The notes under the pieces were generated by a model. It saw only the letters and a program-made list of their open reading frames with translations, did no database searches and was not told where the DNA came from. The position numbers and the translations under genes were made by a program. Shown here one piece after another: positions 16,936 to 26,402 of a stretch of 64,000 nt of DNA. Each line of letters starts with the position of its first letter. Position 1 is the stretch's first letter. Source of the stretch: Planctomycetota bacterium (GTDB taxonomy: Bacteria; Planctomycetota; Planctomycetia; Pirellulales; Pirellulaceae). The stretch covers positions 1-64,000 of the forward strand of contig VGZC01000032.1 of NCBI GenBank assembly GCA_016872725.1. The letters are read 5' to 3'.

Positions 16936-19900
16936 CTAGTGCCGCACGACGCGATACCGCTTCTTGTTTCCGCGAAGCACGTCGTCCAGGTCCGCGAAGA
17001 TCAAGTCGTTGCCCGCGCCCCCGAACAACTGATCCACGCCGTCATTGGATTCGTCGATTTCCAAGGCGGAAACCACTGCGTTCACCCGATCGTCCATCGT
17101 CGCACAGGAGTTCCAGGTTCCCAGCAAGGCGAACAGCGCGTCGACGTCCGAATCGAGCTGCGTGGACGCGTCCACCATCACGTCGCCCCTGTTGCCCGCC
17201 CGCAGCGTGTCCGCTCCGGCGCCCCCGATGAGGATATTTCCTCCAAGGCCTCCGGCCAGACGATCGTCCCCCGCGCCGCCAACCACGATCGCAGGGCCTC
17301 CGGCGAAGTGGATGTCGTCGTTGCCGGATCCGCCGTGCGCGTACGTCGGAACACTCACATTTCCCGCCGTCGTGAGAGTGTCGTTGCCACCGCATAGATA
17401 AATGACAACACGGTCGAAATTCGTCTGCGAATAGTCGCGGCGCGGTCCCTTCGGCAGGAAGTCCGCATGCACGCGTACGTTGGTATGCGAAAAACCATTG
17501 AGATGTACCCGATCGGCGCCGCTCGTCCCGACCACGTAGAGCACTCGATCGACGATTCCCACGCCGACAATCGTCGCCGATGTCATGGCGGACGCCAAAC
17601 CGCCGTCGTCGTCCGTCAGCGAGACGGCGATGCCGTAAACACCACCGACCGCGTAAGCGTGATTCGAGGCAATCGTCCGTACGCCCGCCGCGATTGAGAC
17701 GGTGGTCGTCGTTCCATCGCCCCAGTCAATCACCGTCGTGTGCGTGTCACCCATGCCGGGATCAACGAACACCAAGGAAACCGTAACGGTCTGGTTCTCG
17801 ATAATACCCGAGCAAGGCACAGCGCTACTCGAGAAACCTGAGATTCGCGGCGCGACATTTTTCACGACCAGATCGAAGGCCACGGAACTCGACGCGCCTT
17901 GGCTATCGGTCGCCGTGATCGTGACCTGTTGGCTTTCGGTCGGGCCATCGGTCGTCGCGAACGACCAGCTCCAGCTTCCGCTCGAACCGGCGTCCTGCGT
18001 AATCGCGCCGATCGACGCCGTGATCGTCACCGTGTCGCTCGCGTCCATGTCCGCGAAACCGCCCGAGTTCAACGCCGAAGTTCCCTCGGGCACCGTCACC
18101 GAACCATTCAGTACGCTCACGCTCGGCCCGTCGTTTTCGCCGGTGATCGTCACCGTGACGATGCCCGTCGCCGTACCGCCGTCTCCATCGGAGATCGAAT
18201 ACGCGAACGTATCGGTCGCCGTTTCGCCGAGTGCGAGCGATTCGAACTGGCCGTTCGGGTCGTACGTGACTTGGCTCGCCGTAAACCCGACCGAGCCCAG
18301 CGTTCCCGAGGTGTTCACGCCGGTGATCGAGAGCGGATCAGCCGCGCCCGCCGGATCGGTGTCATTCGCCAGAACGTTGATCGAGATCGTCGCGCCGTTC
18401 TCTGTCACGCTCCCCGTATCGGCGTTCGCCGTCGGGCGGGCGTTCTGAATCGCGATCTGTGTTTGGGCGAAATCGACCTCGCCCATCGCATCGGTCACTC
18501 GCAGTCCAATGCCAATCAAGGCGTATCCATCGATACCGGTGGCGGAGAAGATCGGGTTGACCCCCGATGCGTCATCGTACGCCCCATCGCTGTCATAGTC
18601 CCATTCATACACGAGGACGTCGTTCGGCAGATCCGGATCGGTTGTCGCGCCGGCGTCGAGCTGAATCAGCCCTCCCTCGGCCAAGTCGCCGGGTGCCGCG
18701 ATGCGCGCCGTTGGAGGCTGGTTCGTGAAGATGATGGGAGCGCCGGGATCGACGACAAGGCCGTTTTCGGACAGATCATCATCGCCCCGCGCGCCATCCA
18801 CGAAATGAATCACGACCTGATTGCCGGTAATGACGGCTCCGGTTCCCGTATCCGCATCGTAGAGGAACTCATACCAATGAGGTGTCCCATCGTCCGGAGT
18901 CGGACCATACTTGTAATACGATTGCGCGACGGTATCCGGAGGCAATAGGAGCGTCACGGCCGTCGCGGCGCCGTTGGCGATTCCGGCGACCGTGAATTCA
19001 AGAAACCCTACGGGAAAGTCGATGCCTGGTGGAGTGTTCTCCGACGAGGGATTTGTTGCCGCGACGACGTCGCCGAAAAGGACATCGGGGTCTCCCGCCA
19101 ACGTAACGTAACGGCCGTCGGCCGCATTGGGGAGGGACGCGACGTTTTCCTGGATCGAGTCGGCGATTCCATCGAGGTTTCCGTCACCGTTGTTCGGCGC
19201 GCCTGATTCGAGATCGTCGGGCAACCCATCGCTGTCGCCCATCGAGACCCACAGTTCCTCGCCATGCACGTGATCATCGACGGTCAGAAACAAGCGACCT
19301 CGCACGTTCGTGAGGTTATCCGCCCATGCGTCGTCATCCATGCCTCGCACGCGAACCGTTCCGTCGGAAGTGCCGTTGCTTCTCCATACGACTCGACCGC
19401 CGACGTCTGTGCTTGCGGTGAGGTAGAGCGTGTCATGGACAACCGTCAAGTTCCTGGGGAAGGACCCCGAACTGGGCCTCAAGTCCTTCACTTGGTAGGT
19501 TCCGACGGTCGTGCCGTCACTTCGCCACAATTCCTGGCCCGGTGAACTGGAGTACATCGGACTCGCCGAAAAGTACACGATCCCGGCGAGGCTCACGAAC
19601 CGATCGGACTCGCCGCCACCCTCGTAGATTCCACTCGAATTGCCAGGCAGGACATCCAGAACCAGCGACGTTCCCCCGGTCGTTCCGTTCGACACCCACA
19701 ATTCGCGACCATGGCTGCCGTCATTGCACGTGAACAGGAGCCAGCCAGGAATGGCCGTCAGATCATCAGGCGCCGAACCCGCGCTGCCGGGCGCGAGATC
19801 GGCGACCATCGTCGTCCCGACCGACGTTCCATTGCTCTTCCAAAGCTCGTCGCCGTGCACCCCATCGTTGGCGACGAAGTAAAGTTGTCCCTCAATATTC

Positions 19901-22900
19901 GTCAAATTGCGTGGTGCCGAGCCGCCGGCGCCCGGGCGAATATCGGCGACAAGTTCGGTCCCATCCGCCGTGCCATCGCTCCGCCAGAGTTCCGCGCCAT
20001 GAACCCCGTCGTCGGTCACGAAGTAGAGTTGATCGTCAATCGTCACGAGATGCGACAGCGGTGAGCTGTTGCCGCCGGGGGCAATCGTCTTGATGGGCCT
20101 CGTTCCCTCCATCGTGCCGTCGGTCGTCCAAAGGCCTCCCATGCCGCTCCCGAAATCCGTTGCCGAAAAGACTAGCGACCCTTGGAGGTTCGTGAGGCCC
20201 CCGACGCTGAAGGATGCGAATTGCCAGAATAGGATGCTCGTACCGGCGGACGTGCCATCGGATTTCCAGAGGCGCGACCCGTCGGTGAAATAGCAAACGG
20301 CGCCATTGATTGCAATGACTTCTCGTGGTTGGACGATGGCACCGCTGATGAGCGCGGTGGTTCCAGTCGTGGTGCCGTCGCTTTGGAACAGGGTGGATGC
20401 GTATATCTCCGATGACGCGTTAAAGAAGAGTTGTCCGTCTACATCCGTTAACATCCACGGAAAGGACCCTCGCGCGGTCGTCTCAATATCCTTGACCATG
20501 TGGGTATTGGATTCCGTTCCATCGCTAATCCAAAGTTCCAACCCATGAACGCGGTCATCCGCGTTGAACAGGATCTGGTTCCCAAGTGTAACGATTCCCG
20601 ATGTCGCGCCCTGAGGGACAGCGTCCTTTGCTCCAGGGCCGATTTCCTTGACAAGCCTCGTCGTCGCATCGGTGCCGTCCGTCGCCCAAAGCTCCTTGCC
20701 GCCGGCCCCGTTATTGGCGAAGAAGAAGAGCGTTTCACCACCGCGAACAAGCCCGCTTGGCACCGAACTCGCCGCGCCCGGATTGATGTCGCTCACCATC
20801 TGCGTTCCGTCGGCCGTTCCGTCCGATTTCCATAGTTCCCAACCATGGGTCGAGCTGTAGCTGCTGAAATACACGATCCCGTCAACGTCCGTTAATTCGG
20901 TTCCTCCACTGGGCGCCATTCCGGGCACAAGATCCTTGACGAGTACGGTGCCGAGCGCCGAACCGTCCGTCTTCCACAATTCCCTTCCGTGGGCACCGTC
21001 GTCCGCTGTGAAATAAACCATCCCACCCGACACCGTCATCTCGATGGGGTATGCCGAACCGTTGCCGGGAAGGACGTCCATGACCAACTCGGTACCGGCC
21101 GCGCTGCCGTCGGTCTTCCACAATTCCCTTCCGTGGATGCCGTCGTCCGCTGTGAAATAGACTCGGTTTCCCGCAAGCGTCAGGTCTCGAGGATCCGCGT
21201 TTCCCGTCGGGTTGATTTCCGTGATCAATCCGGTCCCCGCGGCCGTACCATCGCTAGCCCAGAGTTGGCTGCGTCCATTCTCCAATCGGACGACGAAGAC
21301 GAGCTTCCCGTTTGCCGGGACGCACGCTCCCATCGGCTGGCCGCCGAGCGCGACGACCGGGGACGTTCCGAGCGAGGTTCCATCCGATTTCCAAAGGGCC
21401 GAGCCCAGAGCGGGATCATGAACGGTGAAGTACAGACTGTCATCCATCACGGCGAGATGACCGAAGTACTGATCCACACTCCCGTTGAGCAGTGCGATCG
21501 TGCCATCCTCCGATCCGTCGCTCGTCCAGAGTGTTTGGTGGGTATTGCCTGTCACGAAGGACAGGACGCCGTTCCGATCGGTGAGCTCTCTGGGAAAACT
21601 CGCCAGGCTAGCCGACGCCATCGATTGGACACGCGCCGTCCCAGTGAGCGTGCCGTCCGTTCGCCAGAGCATCTCCGTGCCCTGAGCCTCGGTCGTGGCG
21701 GTGAAGTACACCACATCGCCGATGGCCTTGAAGTTGCGGGAGAAGGACGCTCCACCATTGGGCTCGATGTCCTTTACCAATTGAACCGCACCGATCGGCG
21801 ATTCATTCAGATCGAGCACGGAAACCACAAACGACGCATCCGTAAAGAGGTTCGTACGATCGGTGGCGCGCACGATGATTGAAAGGGTTGACGTTGACTC
21901 GTAGTCGATGTTCCCGGCGACGCGCATCTTCGTGCCGGATAGGTAAAGCCGTCCATTGGCGTCGTCCAACAGTGAGAACTGCACTTCATCGCCCGCATCC
22001 GGATCCGATGCGCTCAATTCGCCGACGTAGGTTCCGACACTGCTGTTTTCGAATACCGACGACCCGCGCAGACGGATGTCCCCGGGCCGTTCGGGGGCGT
22101 CCGTAATGTGGATCATCATCTCGCGATCCAAGTACAATCCACCCGAATCCGTTCCTCGGATGACAATCACGTATTCCGACGCCGATTCGTAGTCCGCGCT
22201 ATGGTCCACATGCAATTGATCCCCGGCGATCCGGAAGTAGCCGCCGGCATCGTTGATCAGCGAGAATGTAAGTCCATCGCCCGCATCCGGATCGATACCG
22301 GAGATCACGCCCACCTGACCCAGCCAATTCTCCGCGATGGTGTCGTTGCTCAAGGTGATCGCCGTCGGAGTCTCGTTGCGGTCCGTAACCGACACCGAAA
22401 ACGCCTTGTCAAGAGACAGTCCTTGGGAGTCCACGGCGCGCACAATGATCGAGAGGGCCGGCGTCGACTCGAAGTCAATGGCTCCTCGCGCCTGCAACTG
22501 ATGGCCCACGATCTGGAACCGGCCACCCGCGTCGTTCACCAGCGTAAGGGTATGACTATCGCCGATGTCCGGGTCCTCGACCGACAGCTCGCCGACTGGC
22601 GTACCGCTCGCGCTGTTTTCCGCAACCGTTGCGCCGCTCAGGAACACGTCCGTCGGAGCGTTGTTGCCGGTGTCCGAGTAAATGAACGCCTCGGCGCCAT
22701 AGGTGCTGTGGAAGGCGTAGAAGACGAGTTTGTCGTTCCAGGACGCGAGAAACTGCGGATACGCATTCGACGGGCCCGTGGCGAGATCGGCGACGAGATT
22801 CGTACCGAGCGCTGTGCCATCGGAACGCCAGAGCTCATAGCCGTGCGCGCCGTCGGTCGCGGAGAAGAAGAACTGATCGCCGACCACGGCGAACTGGGGA

Positions 22901-25434
22901 GCTATTGAACCCGCTTCGAGCATGCTTCCCGCGCCGGGATTCACGTCCTTGACGAGCACCGTGCCGATCGACGTGCCGCTCGTACGCCACAACTCCCTGC
23001 CAATCGTGCCGCTAATGGCCGTGAAATAGAGCGCACCGTCGAATTCCCCGAGGATTGCGGGTTCCGAGCTTCCAACGCCGGGCTGAATGTCTTTCACGAG
23101 CTCCGTGCCGATCGCCGTACCGTCCGTTCTCCACAACTCCTTTCCCGCGCCGGACTGCGCGGGGACAAAGTACAGCCGGTTCCCAAATACGACCCCCTTG
23201 GACGGATAGGATCCGGTGGAGCCGGGGTAGATGTTCGCGACGAGTTGCGTGCCGTCGAACGTACCGTCGGATTTCCACAATTCGGATCCGTTCACCGCGT
23301 CATCGGCCGAGAAGTAGACAAGGCCGTTGAAACTCGTCATGCCCGACGGGCTCGACCCGGCCGAACCGGATACGATGTCGCGTACGATCGCTGTTCCCGC
23401 CGCCGTACCGTCGCTTTTCCAGAGTTCCGTGCCGTTCACGGTGGTCGTCGCGCTGAACAACAGCCACCCACTACCGTTCGTCAAGCCGGTTGGGGACGAG
23501 CTGCCGCTTCCCGACACAATGTCCTTCACCAGAACCGTGCCCGCCGAAGTGCCGTTGCTTTTCCATAGCTCCCGGCCGTACGTCGTGTTGGTTGCCGTGA
23601 AGTACAACGTGCCGTCCACGGCGACGAGTTGCTCCGGAGCGGAACTCGAACCACCGAATGCAATGTCCATCACCAAGGTGGTGCCGGCCGCGGTACCATC
23701 GGATCTCCACAGCTCATAGCCGCTGGTTCCGTCCGTCGCGACGAAGTAGAGCAATGCTCCGACTTTCGTAAGCGATTCCGCATAGGAACTGGCGGCCCCT
23801 GGGTAGATGTCCTTGACGAGTGACGGGCCGGTCGGCGAGCCATCGTATTTCCACAGTTCTCTCCCATGGAGGGGATCGGACGCGACGAAGAACAACGTCC
23901 CTCCCACGTCGGTGAAGTAGGCTGGCGCCGATCCTTTGGGGATCGCATTGACGTCGGCCAGGAGCGATGTGCCCCCGGCTGTTCCGTCGCTGTGATAGAG
24001 TTCGACCCCGTTTAGGCCGTCGTCCGCCGCGAAGAGCAGTTTGCCATTGAGAACGCCGAGTGGACTTGGGAATGCGTTGGCCGCTCCCGAGTTGATATCC
24101 TTGACAAGCTGGGTCCCGGCTGGCGTGCCATCCGTAACCCAAATCTCGTTACCCGTCGCCGAACCTGTCGCGGAAAAGGCGAGCAGGCCATTGATTCTCG
24201 CAAACCGCCACGGATACCCACTCCCAACACCGACGTAAATGTCCTTCAGCAATGTCGTACCGGCGGCGGTGCCGTCGGTCACCCACAACTCCGTTCCGTT
24301 CACCCCATCATCCGCTCGGAAGTATATCGCGCCGTTGTATTCGGTCATCTCCGCGGAATCAGACCCCAGGCCTCCCGGTCGGACGTCCTTAATCAACATC
24401 GTGCCGCCCGCGGTTCCGTCACTTCGCCATGGCTCAGCGCCGAAGGAGGCCGTTTTGGCGGTGAAGTAGAGAATTCCGCCAATGCTTGTGACGTTCGCGG
24501 GATCGGCTCCAGCAAAACCGGCGTAGATGTCCGCCACCAATACGGTCCCTGCCGGCGTTCCATCGCTGGTCCAAAGCTCCATTCCGCTGACACCGTCATT
24601 GGCGCTGAAGTACAATATGCCGTTGTTCAAGGTGAGCGCGGAAGGTGACGAGCTCGCCGTGCCGGAGCGGATATCCTTGACCAGGATCGTACCGGCGGTC
24701 GTACCATCGCTCTTCCATAACTCAACGCCGCCGGTCCCGTCCGTCGCCGTAAAGAACAAGGTATTTCCAACAGCGATCAGATTCGTCGCCGATGACGGCG
24801 TCGACCCAGCGAAAATATCTTTGACGAGGGCGGTTACTCCGGTGGCGCTGTCGCTCTTCCATAGCTCCGCGCCGGTCCCCGGACTATTCGCGACAAAGAA
24901 GAGCACCCCATTGACGTTGGTAAGCGATTGAGGATTCGAGGAACTGGGTCCCGTGTAGATGTCCCTCACGAGTACGGTCCCGGAGGCCGTTCCGTCACTC
25001 TTCCACAACTCGGTTCCATTCAGCCCGTCGTCCGCAACGAAATAGAGTAAACCGTTGACGTTCGTCAGCCGTTGGGGCGAGGACGCGCCTAGGCCGCCAT
25101 AGATACTATGGATATCCTTGACCAATGTGGTTCCCGCTGGAGTGCCGTCGGTCTTCCACAACTCGCGCCCATGCGTACCGTCGTCGGCGGCAAAGAAACA
25201 GTGACTTCCGATCACGATCGAGTTCCCAGGACTCGATGCACTGGTGCCGGGGTAGATATCCGCCAACAGATCGATCGACGACGTCAGCACGCGCCGATCC
25301 TCGAGCGTCTCGAATCCGAGCGGGACGCGGTTCTGGTCGCGGCGCCACTTCCGACGGCGGCGAGCCTCGTCGCGCAAGAGTGCAATGGACGATCGAACGC
25401 GACGACGCAATGGCTGGTTCATCGGTTGGCTCAT
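16936..25434 (-). CDS. Giant secreted ELWxxDGT-repeat protein with cadherin, PKD and RTX-like modules
   Basis: 2832 aa. The basic N-terminus contains FETLEDRRVL, the LExR-type motif typical of planctomycete exported giants. Residues about 35-925 hold some 17-18 ELWxxDGT repeats. About 925-1215 hold three cadherin-like domains (each with an AENS, AENW or FENS motif and DPDxGD). About 1215-2060 hold another 18 ELWxxDGT-type repeats. Then come a choice-of-anchor-like domain (about 2065-2240), a PKD domain with YEWDYDSDG, Ig/VCBS-like segments, a second PKD domain (VIDWGDGTTTTVS), and a C-terminal RTX-like GGxGxD calcium-binding region (GGSGNDDIHF, GGAGDDRLAG, GGAGADTLRA, GGAGNDLIFA). I infer an extracellular adhesive or surface protein. 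ATG 25434 is preferred over the longer open frame to 25659; ATG 25422 is an alternative. Confidence 0.9.
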   Translation of the reverse strand: MSQPMNQPLRRRVRSSIALLRDEARRRRKWRRDQNRVPLGFETLEDRRVLTSSIDLLADIYPGTSASSPGNSIVIGSHCFFAADDGTHGRELWKTDGTPAGTTLVKDIHSIYGGLGASSPQRLTNVNGLLYFVADDGLNGTELWKSDGTASGTVLVRDIYTGPSSSNPQSLTNVNGVLFFVANSPGTGAELWKSDSATGVTALVKDIFAGSTPSSATNLIAVGNTLFFTATDGTGGVELWKSDGTTAGTILVKDIRSGTASSSPSALTLNNGILYFSANDGVSGMELWTSDGTPAGTVLVADIYAGFAGADPANVTSIGGILYFTAKTASFGAEPWRSDGTAGGTMLIKDVRPGGLGSDSAEMTEYNGAIYFRADDGVNGTELWVTDGTAAGTTLLKDIYVGVGSGYPWRFARINGLLAFSATGSATGNEIWVTDGTPAGTQLVKDINSGAANAFPSPLGVLNGKLLFAADDGLNGVELYHSDGTAGGTSLLADVNAIPKGSAPAYFTDVGGTLFFVASDPLHGRELWKYDGSPTGPSLVKDIYPGAASSYAESLTKVGALLYFVATDGTSGYELWRSDGTAAGTTLVMDIAFGGSSSAPEQLVAVDGTLYFTATNTTYGRELWKSNGTSAGTVLVKDIVSGSGSSSPTGLTNGSGWLLFSATTTVNGTELWKSDGTAAGTAIVRDIVSGSAGSSPSGMTSFNGLVYFSADDAVNGSELWKSDGTFDGTQLVANIYPGSTGSYPSKGVVFGNRLYFVPAQSGAGKELWRTDGTAIGTELVKDIQPGVGSSEPAILGEFDGALYFTAISGTIGRELWRTSGTSIGTVLVKDVNPGAGSMLEAGSIAPQFAVVGDQFFFSATDGAHGYELWRSDGTALGTNLVADLATGPSNAYPQFLASWNDKLVFYAFHSTYGAEAFIYSDTGNNAPTDVFLSGATVAENSASGTPVGELSVEDPDIGDSHTLTLVNDAGGRFQIVGHQLQARGAIDFESTPALSIIVRAVDSQGLSLDKAFSVSVTDRNETPTAITLSNDTIAENWLGQVGVISGIDPDAGDGLTFSLINDAGGYFRIAGDQLHVDHSADYESASEYVIVIRGTDSGGLYLDREMMIHITDAPERPGDIRLRGSSVFENSSVGTYVGELSASDPDAGDEVQFSLLDDANGRLYLSGTKMRVAGNIDYESTSTLSIIVRATDRTNLFTDASFVVSVLDLNESPIGAVQLVKDIEPNGGASFSRNFKAIGDVVYFTATTEAQGTEMLWRTDGTLTGTARVQSMASASLASFPRELTDRNGVLSFVTGNTHQTLWTSDGSEDGTIALLNGSVDQYFGHLAVMDDSLYFTVHDPALGSALWKSDGTSLGTSPVVALGGQPMGACVPANGKLVFVVRLENGRSQLWASDGTAAGTGLITEINPTGNADPRDLTLAGNRVYFTADDGIHGRELWKTDGSAAGTELVMDVLPGNGSAYPIEMTVSGGMVYFTADDGAHGRELWKTDGSALGTVLVKDLVPGMAPSGGTELTDVDGIVYFSSYSSTHGWELWKSDGTADGTQMVSDINPGAASSVPSGLVRGGETLFFFANNGAGGKELWATDGTDATTRLVKEIGPGAKDAVPQGATSGIVTLGNQILFNADDRVHGLELWISDGTESNTHMVKDIETTARGSFPWMLTDVDGQLFFNASSEIYASTLFQSDGTTTGTTALISGAIVQPREVIAINGAVCYFTDGSRLWKSDGTSAGTSILFWQFASFSVGGLTNLQGSLVFSATDFGSGMGGLWTTDGTMEGTRPIKTIAPGGNSSPLSHLVTIDDQLYFVTDDGVHGAELWRSDGTADGTELVADIRPGAGGSAPRNLTNIEGQLYFVANDGVHGDELWKSNGTSVGTTMVADLAPGSAGSAPDDLTAIPGWLLFTCNDGSHGRELWVSNGTTGGTSLVLDVLPGNSSGIYEGGGESDRFVSLAGIVYFSASPMYSSSPGQELWRSDGTTVGTYQVKDLRPSSGSFPRNLTVVHDTLYLTASTDVGGRVVWRSNGTSDGTVRVRGMDDDAWADNLTNVRGRLFLTVDDHVHGEELWVSMGDSDGLPDDLESGAPNNGDGNLDGIADSIQENVASLPNAADGRYVTLAGDPDVLFGDVVAATNPSSENTPPGIDFPVGFLEFTVAGIANGAATAVTLLLPPDTVAQSYYKYGPTPDDGTPHWYEFLYDADTGTGAVITGNQVVIHFVDGARGDDDLSENGLVVDPGAPIIFTNQPPTARIAAPGDLAEGGLIQLDAGATTDPDLPNDVLVYEWDYDSDGAYDDASGVNPIFSATGIDGYALIGIGLRVTDAMGEVDFAQTQIAIQNARPTANADTGSVTENGATISINVLANDTDPAGAADPLSITGVNTSGTLGSVGFTASQVTYDPNGQFESLALGETATDTFAYSISDGDGGTATGIVTVTITGENDGPSVSVLNGSVTVPEGTSALNSGGFADMDASDTVTITASIGAITQDAGSSGSWSWSFATTDGPTESQQVTITATDSQGASSSVAFDLVVKNVAPRISGFSSSAVPCSGIIENQTVTVSLVFVDPGMGDTHTTVIDWGDGTTTTVSIAAGVRTIASNHAYAVGGVYGIAVSLTDDDGGLASAMTSATIVGVGIVDRVLYVVGTSGADRVHLNGFSHTNVRVHADFLPKGPRRDYSQTNFDRVVIYLCGGNDTLTTAGNVSVPTYAHGGSGNDDIHFAGGPAIVVGGAGDDRLAGGLGGNILIGGAGADTLRAGNRGDVMVDASTQLDSDVDALFALLGTWNSCATMDDRVNAVVSALEIDESNDGVDQLFGGAGNDLIFADLDDVLRGNKKRYRVVRH

Positions 25435-25763
25435 GTCCGTTGGGTAGTGATCGTTGGATTCGTGGGTTCGAAATGGGGTATCGGTCCCTGCCGATCCACG
25501 GTGGCGCCGCTGCCCCGCATTAGGCGCCCGCCGCTCGGCGCGGATCCGCAGTGACGGCCGCCGCGCACAGCCCCGCACGAGAACAAGACAAGATTTCGCG
25601 CCCGACCGGACGCGATTGCCGAGCGGATCGTACCCCCAAGCCCCCCCTGCGGCATTCACCTGATTCCACCGTCGACTTGCGATCGCCAGCTTCGGCGTCT
25701 ATCTTGAAGGTCGATAAGTGGCGAAGGTCACACGGATTGGAGCGCAACGCGGTTGCTCGACGC
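25435..25763. other. Divergent intergenic region
   Basis: 329 bases between the giant gene and the sigma gene. Open frames extend into it from both sides but have poor composition. It contains the candidate promoter at 25677-25705 for the sigma operon. I see no convincing promoter for the giant gene. Confidence 0.5.
25677..25705 (+). promoter_or_regulatory. Candidate sigma-70 promoter of the sigma/kinase-WD40 operon
   Basis: TTGCGA (-35, 25677-25682), a 17-base spacer and TATCTT (-10, 25700-25705). Each hexamer matches the consensus at 4 of 6 positions. The predicted start near 25712 would give a leader of about 50 bases before ATG 25764. Confidence 0.4.
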
Positions 25764-26402
25764 ATGGTGATGAACGGAGCCGAATCGCGAATACGGAAGG
25801 CCGTGGACGACCATGCGATCGACGTCCGGGACCTGCTCCGGGAACTGCGGGACCTGCCGAGCGATCGGGCGGGGCCGTTGCTCGAACAATTCCGACCCTA
25901 TCTGCTGGCGATCGCCGTCGGCGAGTTTCCCGAACGACTCCAGGCTAAGGTCGGAAACTCCGATCTCGTCCAGGAAACCCTTCTGCGCGGGTTCGAGTCG
26001 CTCGCCGAATTCCGCGGCGAATCGATCGAGGAACTGGCCCGCTGGCTCCGCCGGATCCTCGTCAACCACATGACCAACGTCGCGACCGCGTTCGCCACCG
26101 AGAAACGCAACGTGGCGCACGAGGTGCCCCTCGACAGCCACGTCGTCGACCCACTGTGCGAATCACCGAGCGCCGAGGTGTTGTCCGGCGAGGAATGGGA
26201 CCGTCTGCGGTCGGCGATCGGGACCCTTTCCGAGATCCATCAACAGATTGTCTTGCTGCGCCACCGCGAGAATCTATCGTTCGCCGCCATCGGAAAACTC
26301 CTCGATCGGTCGGAAGACGCCGCCCGAAAGCTTTGGTGCCGGGCCATCGAACGCCTGCAAAGCGAGCTCGACGTCGTCGAGCCAAGGAAGCGACCGAAGT
26401 GA
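25764..26402 (+). CDS. ECF-type RNA polymerase sigma factor paired with a kinase
   Basis: 212 aa. Region 2: VGNSDLVQETLLRGFESLAE and ARWLRRILVNHMTNVATAF. Region 4: HQQIVLLRHRENLSFAAIGK with the following LLDRSEDAARKLWCRAIERL. The pattern SDLVQETL resembles the planctomycete sigma/kinase class. Its TGA overlaps the GTG start of the kinase-WD40 gene by four bases (GTGA), so translation is probably coupled. ATG 25764 fits the promoter candidate upstream; ATG 25770 is equally possible, and the frame is open to 25551. Confidence 0.85.
   Translation: MVMNGAESRIRKAVDDHAIDVRDLLRELRDLPSDRAGPLLEQFRPYLLAIAVGEFPERLQAKVGNSDLVQETLLRGFESLAEFRGESIEELARWLRRILVNHMTNVATAFATEKRNVAHEVPLDSHVVDPLCESPSAEVLSGEEWDRLRSAIGTLSEIHQQIVLLRHRENLSFAAIGKLLDRSEDAARKLWCRAIERLQSELDVVEPRKRPK

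Noticed and set aside
16093-17397. 434-codon + strand open frame over the lemA and giant-gene ends
   Set aside because: It crosses two unrelated genes on the opposite strand and has no recognisable motif.
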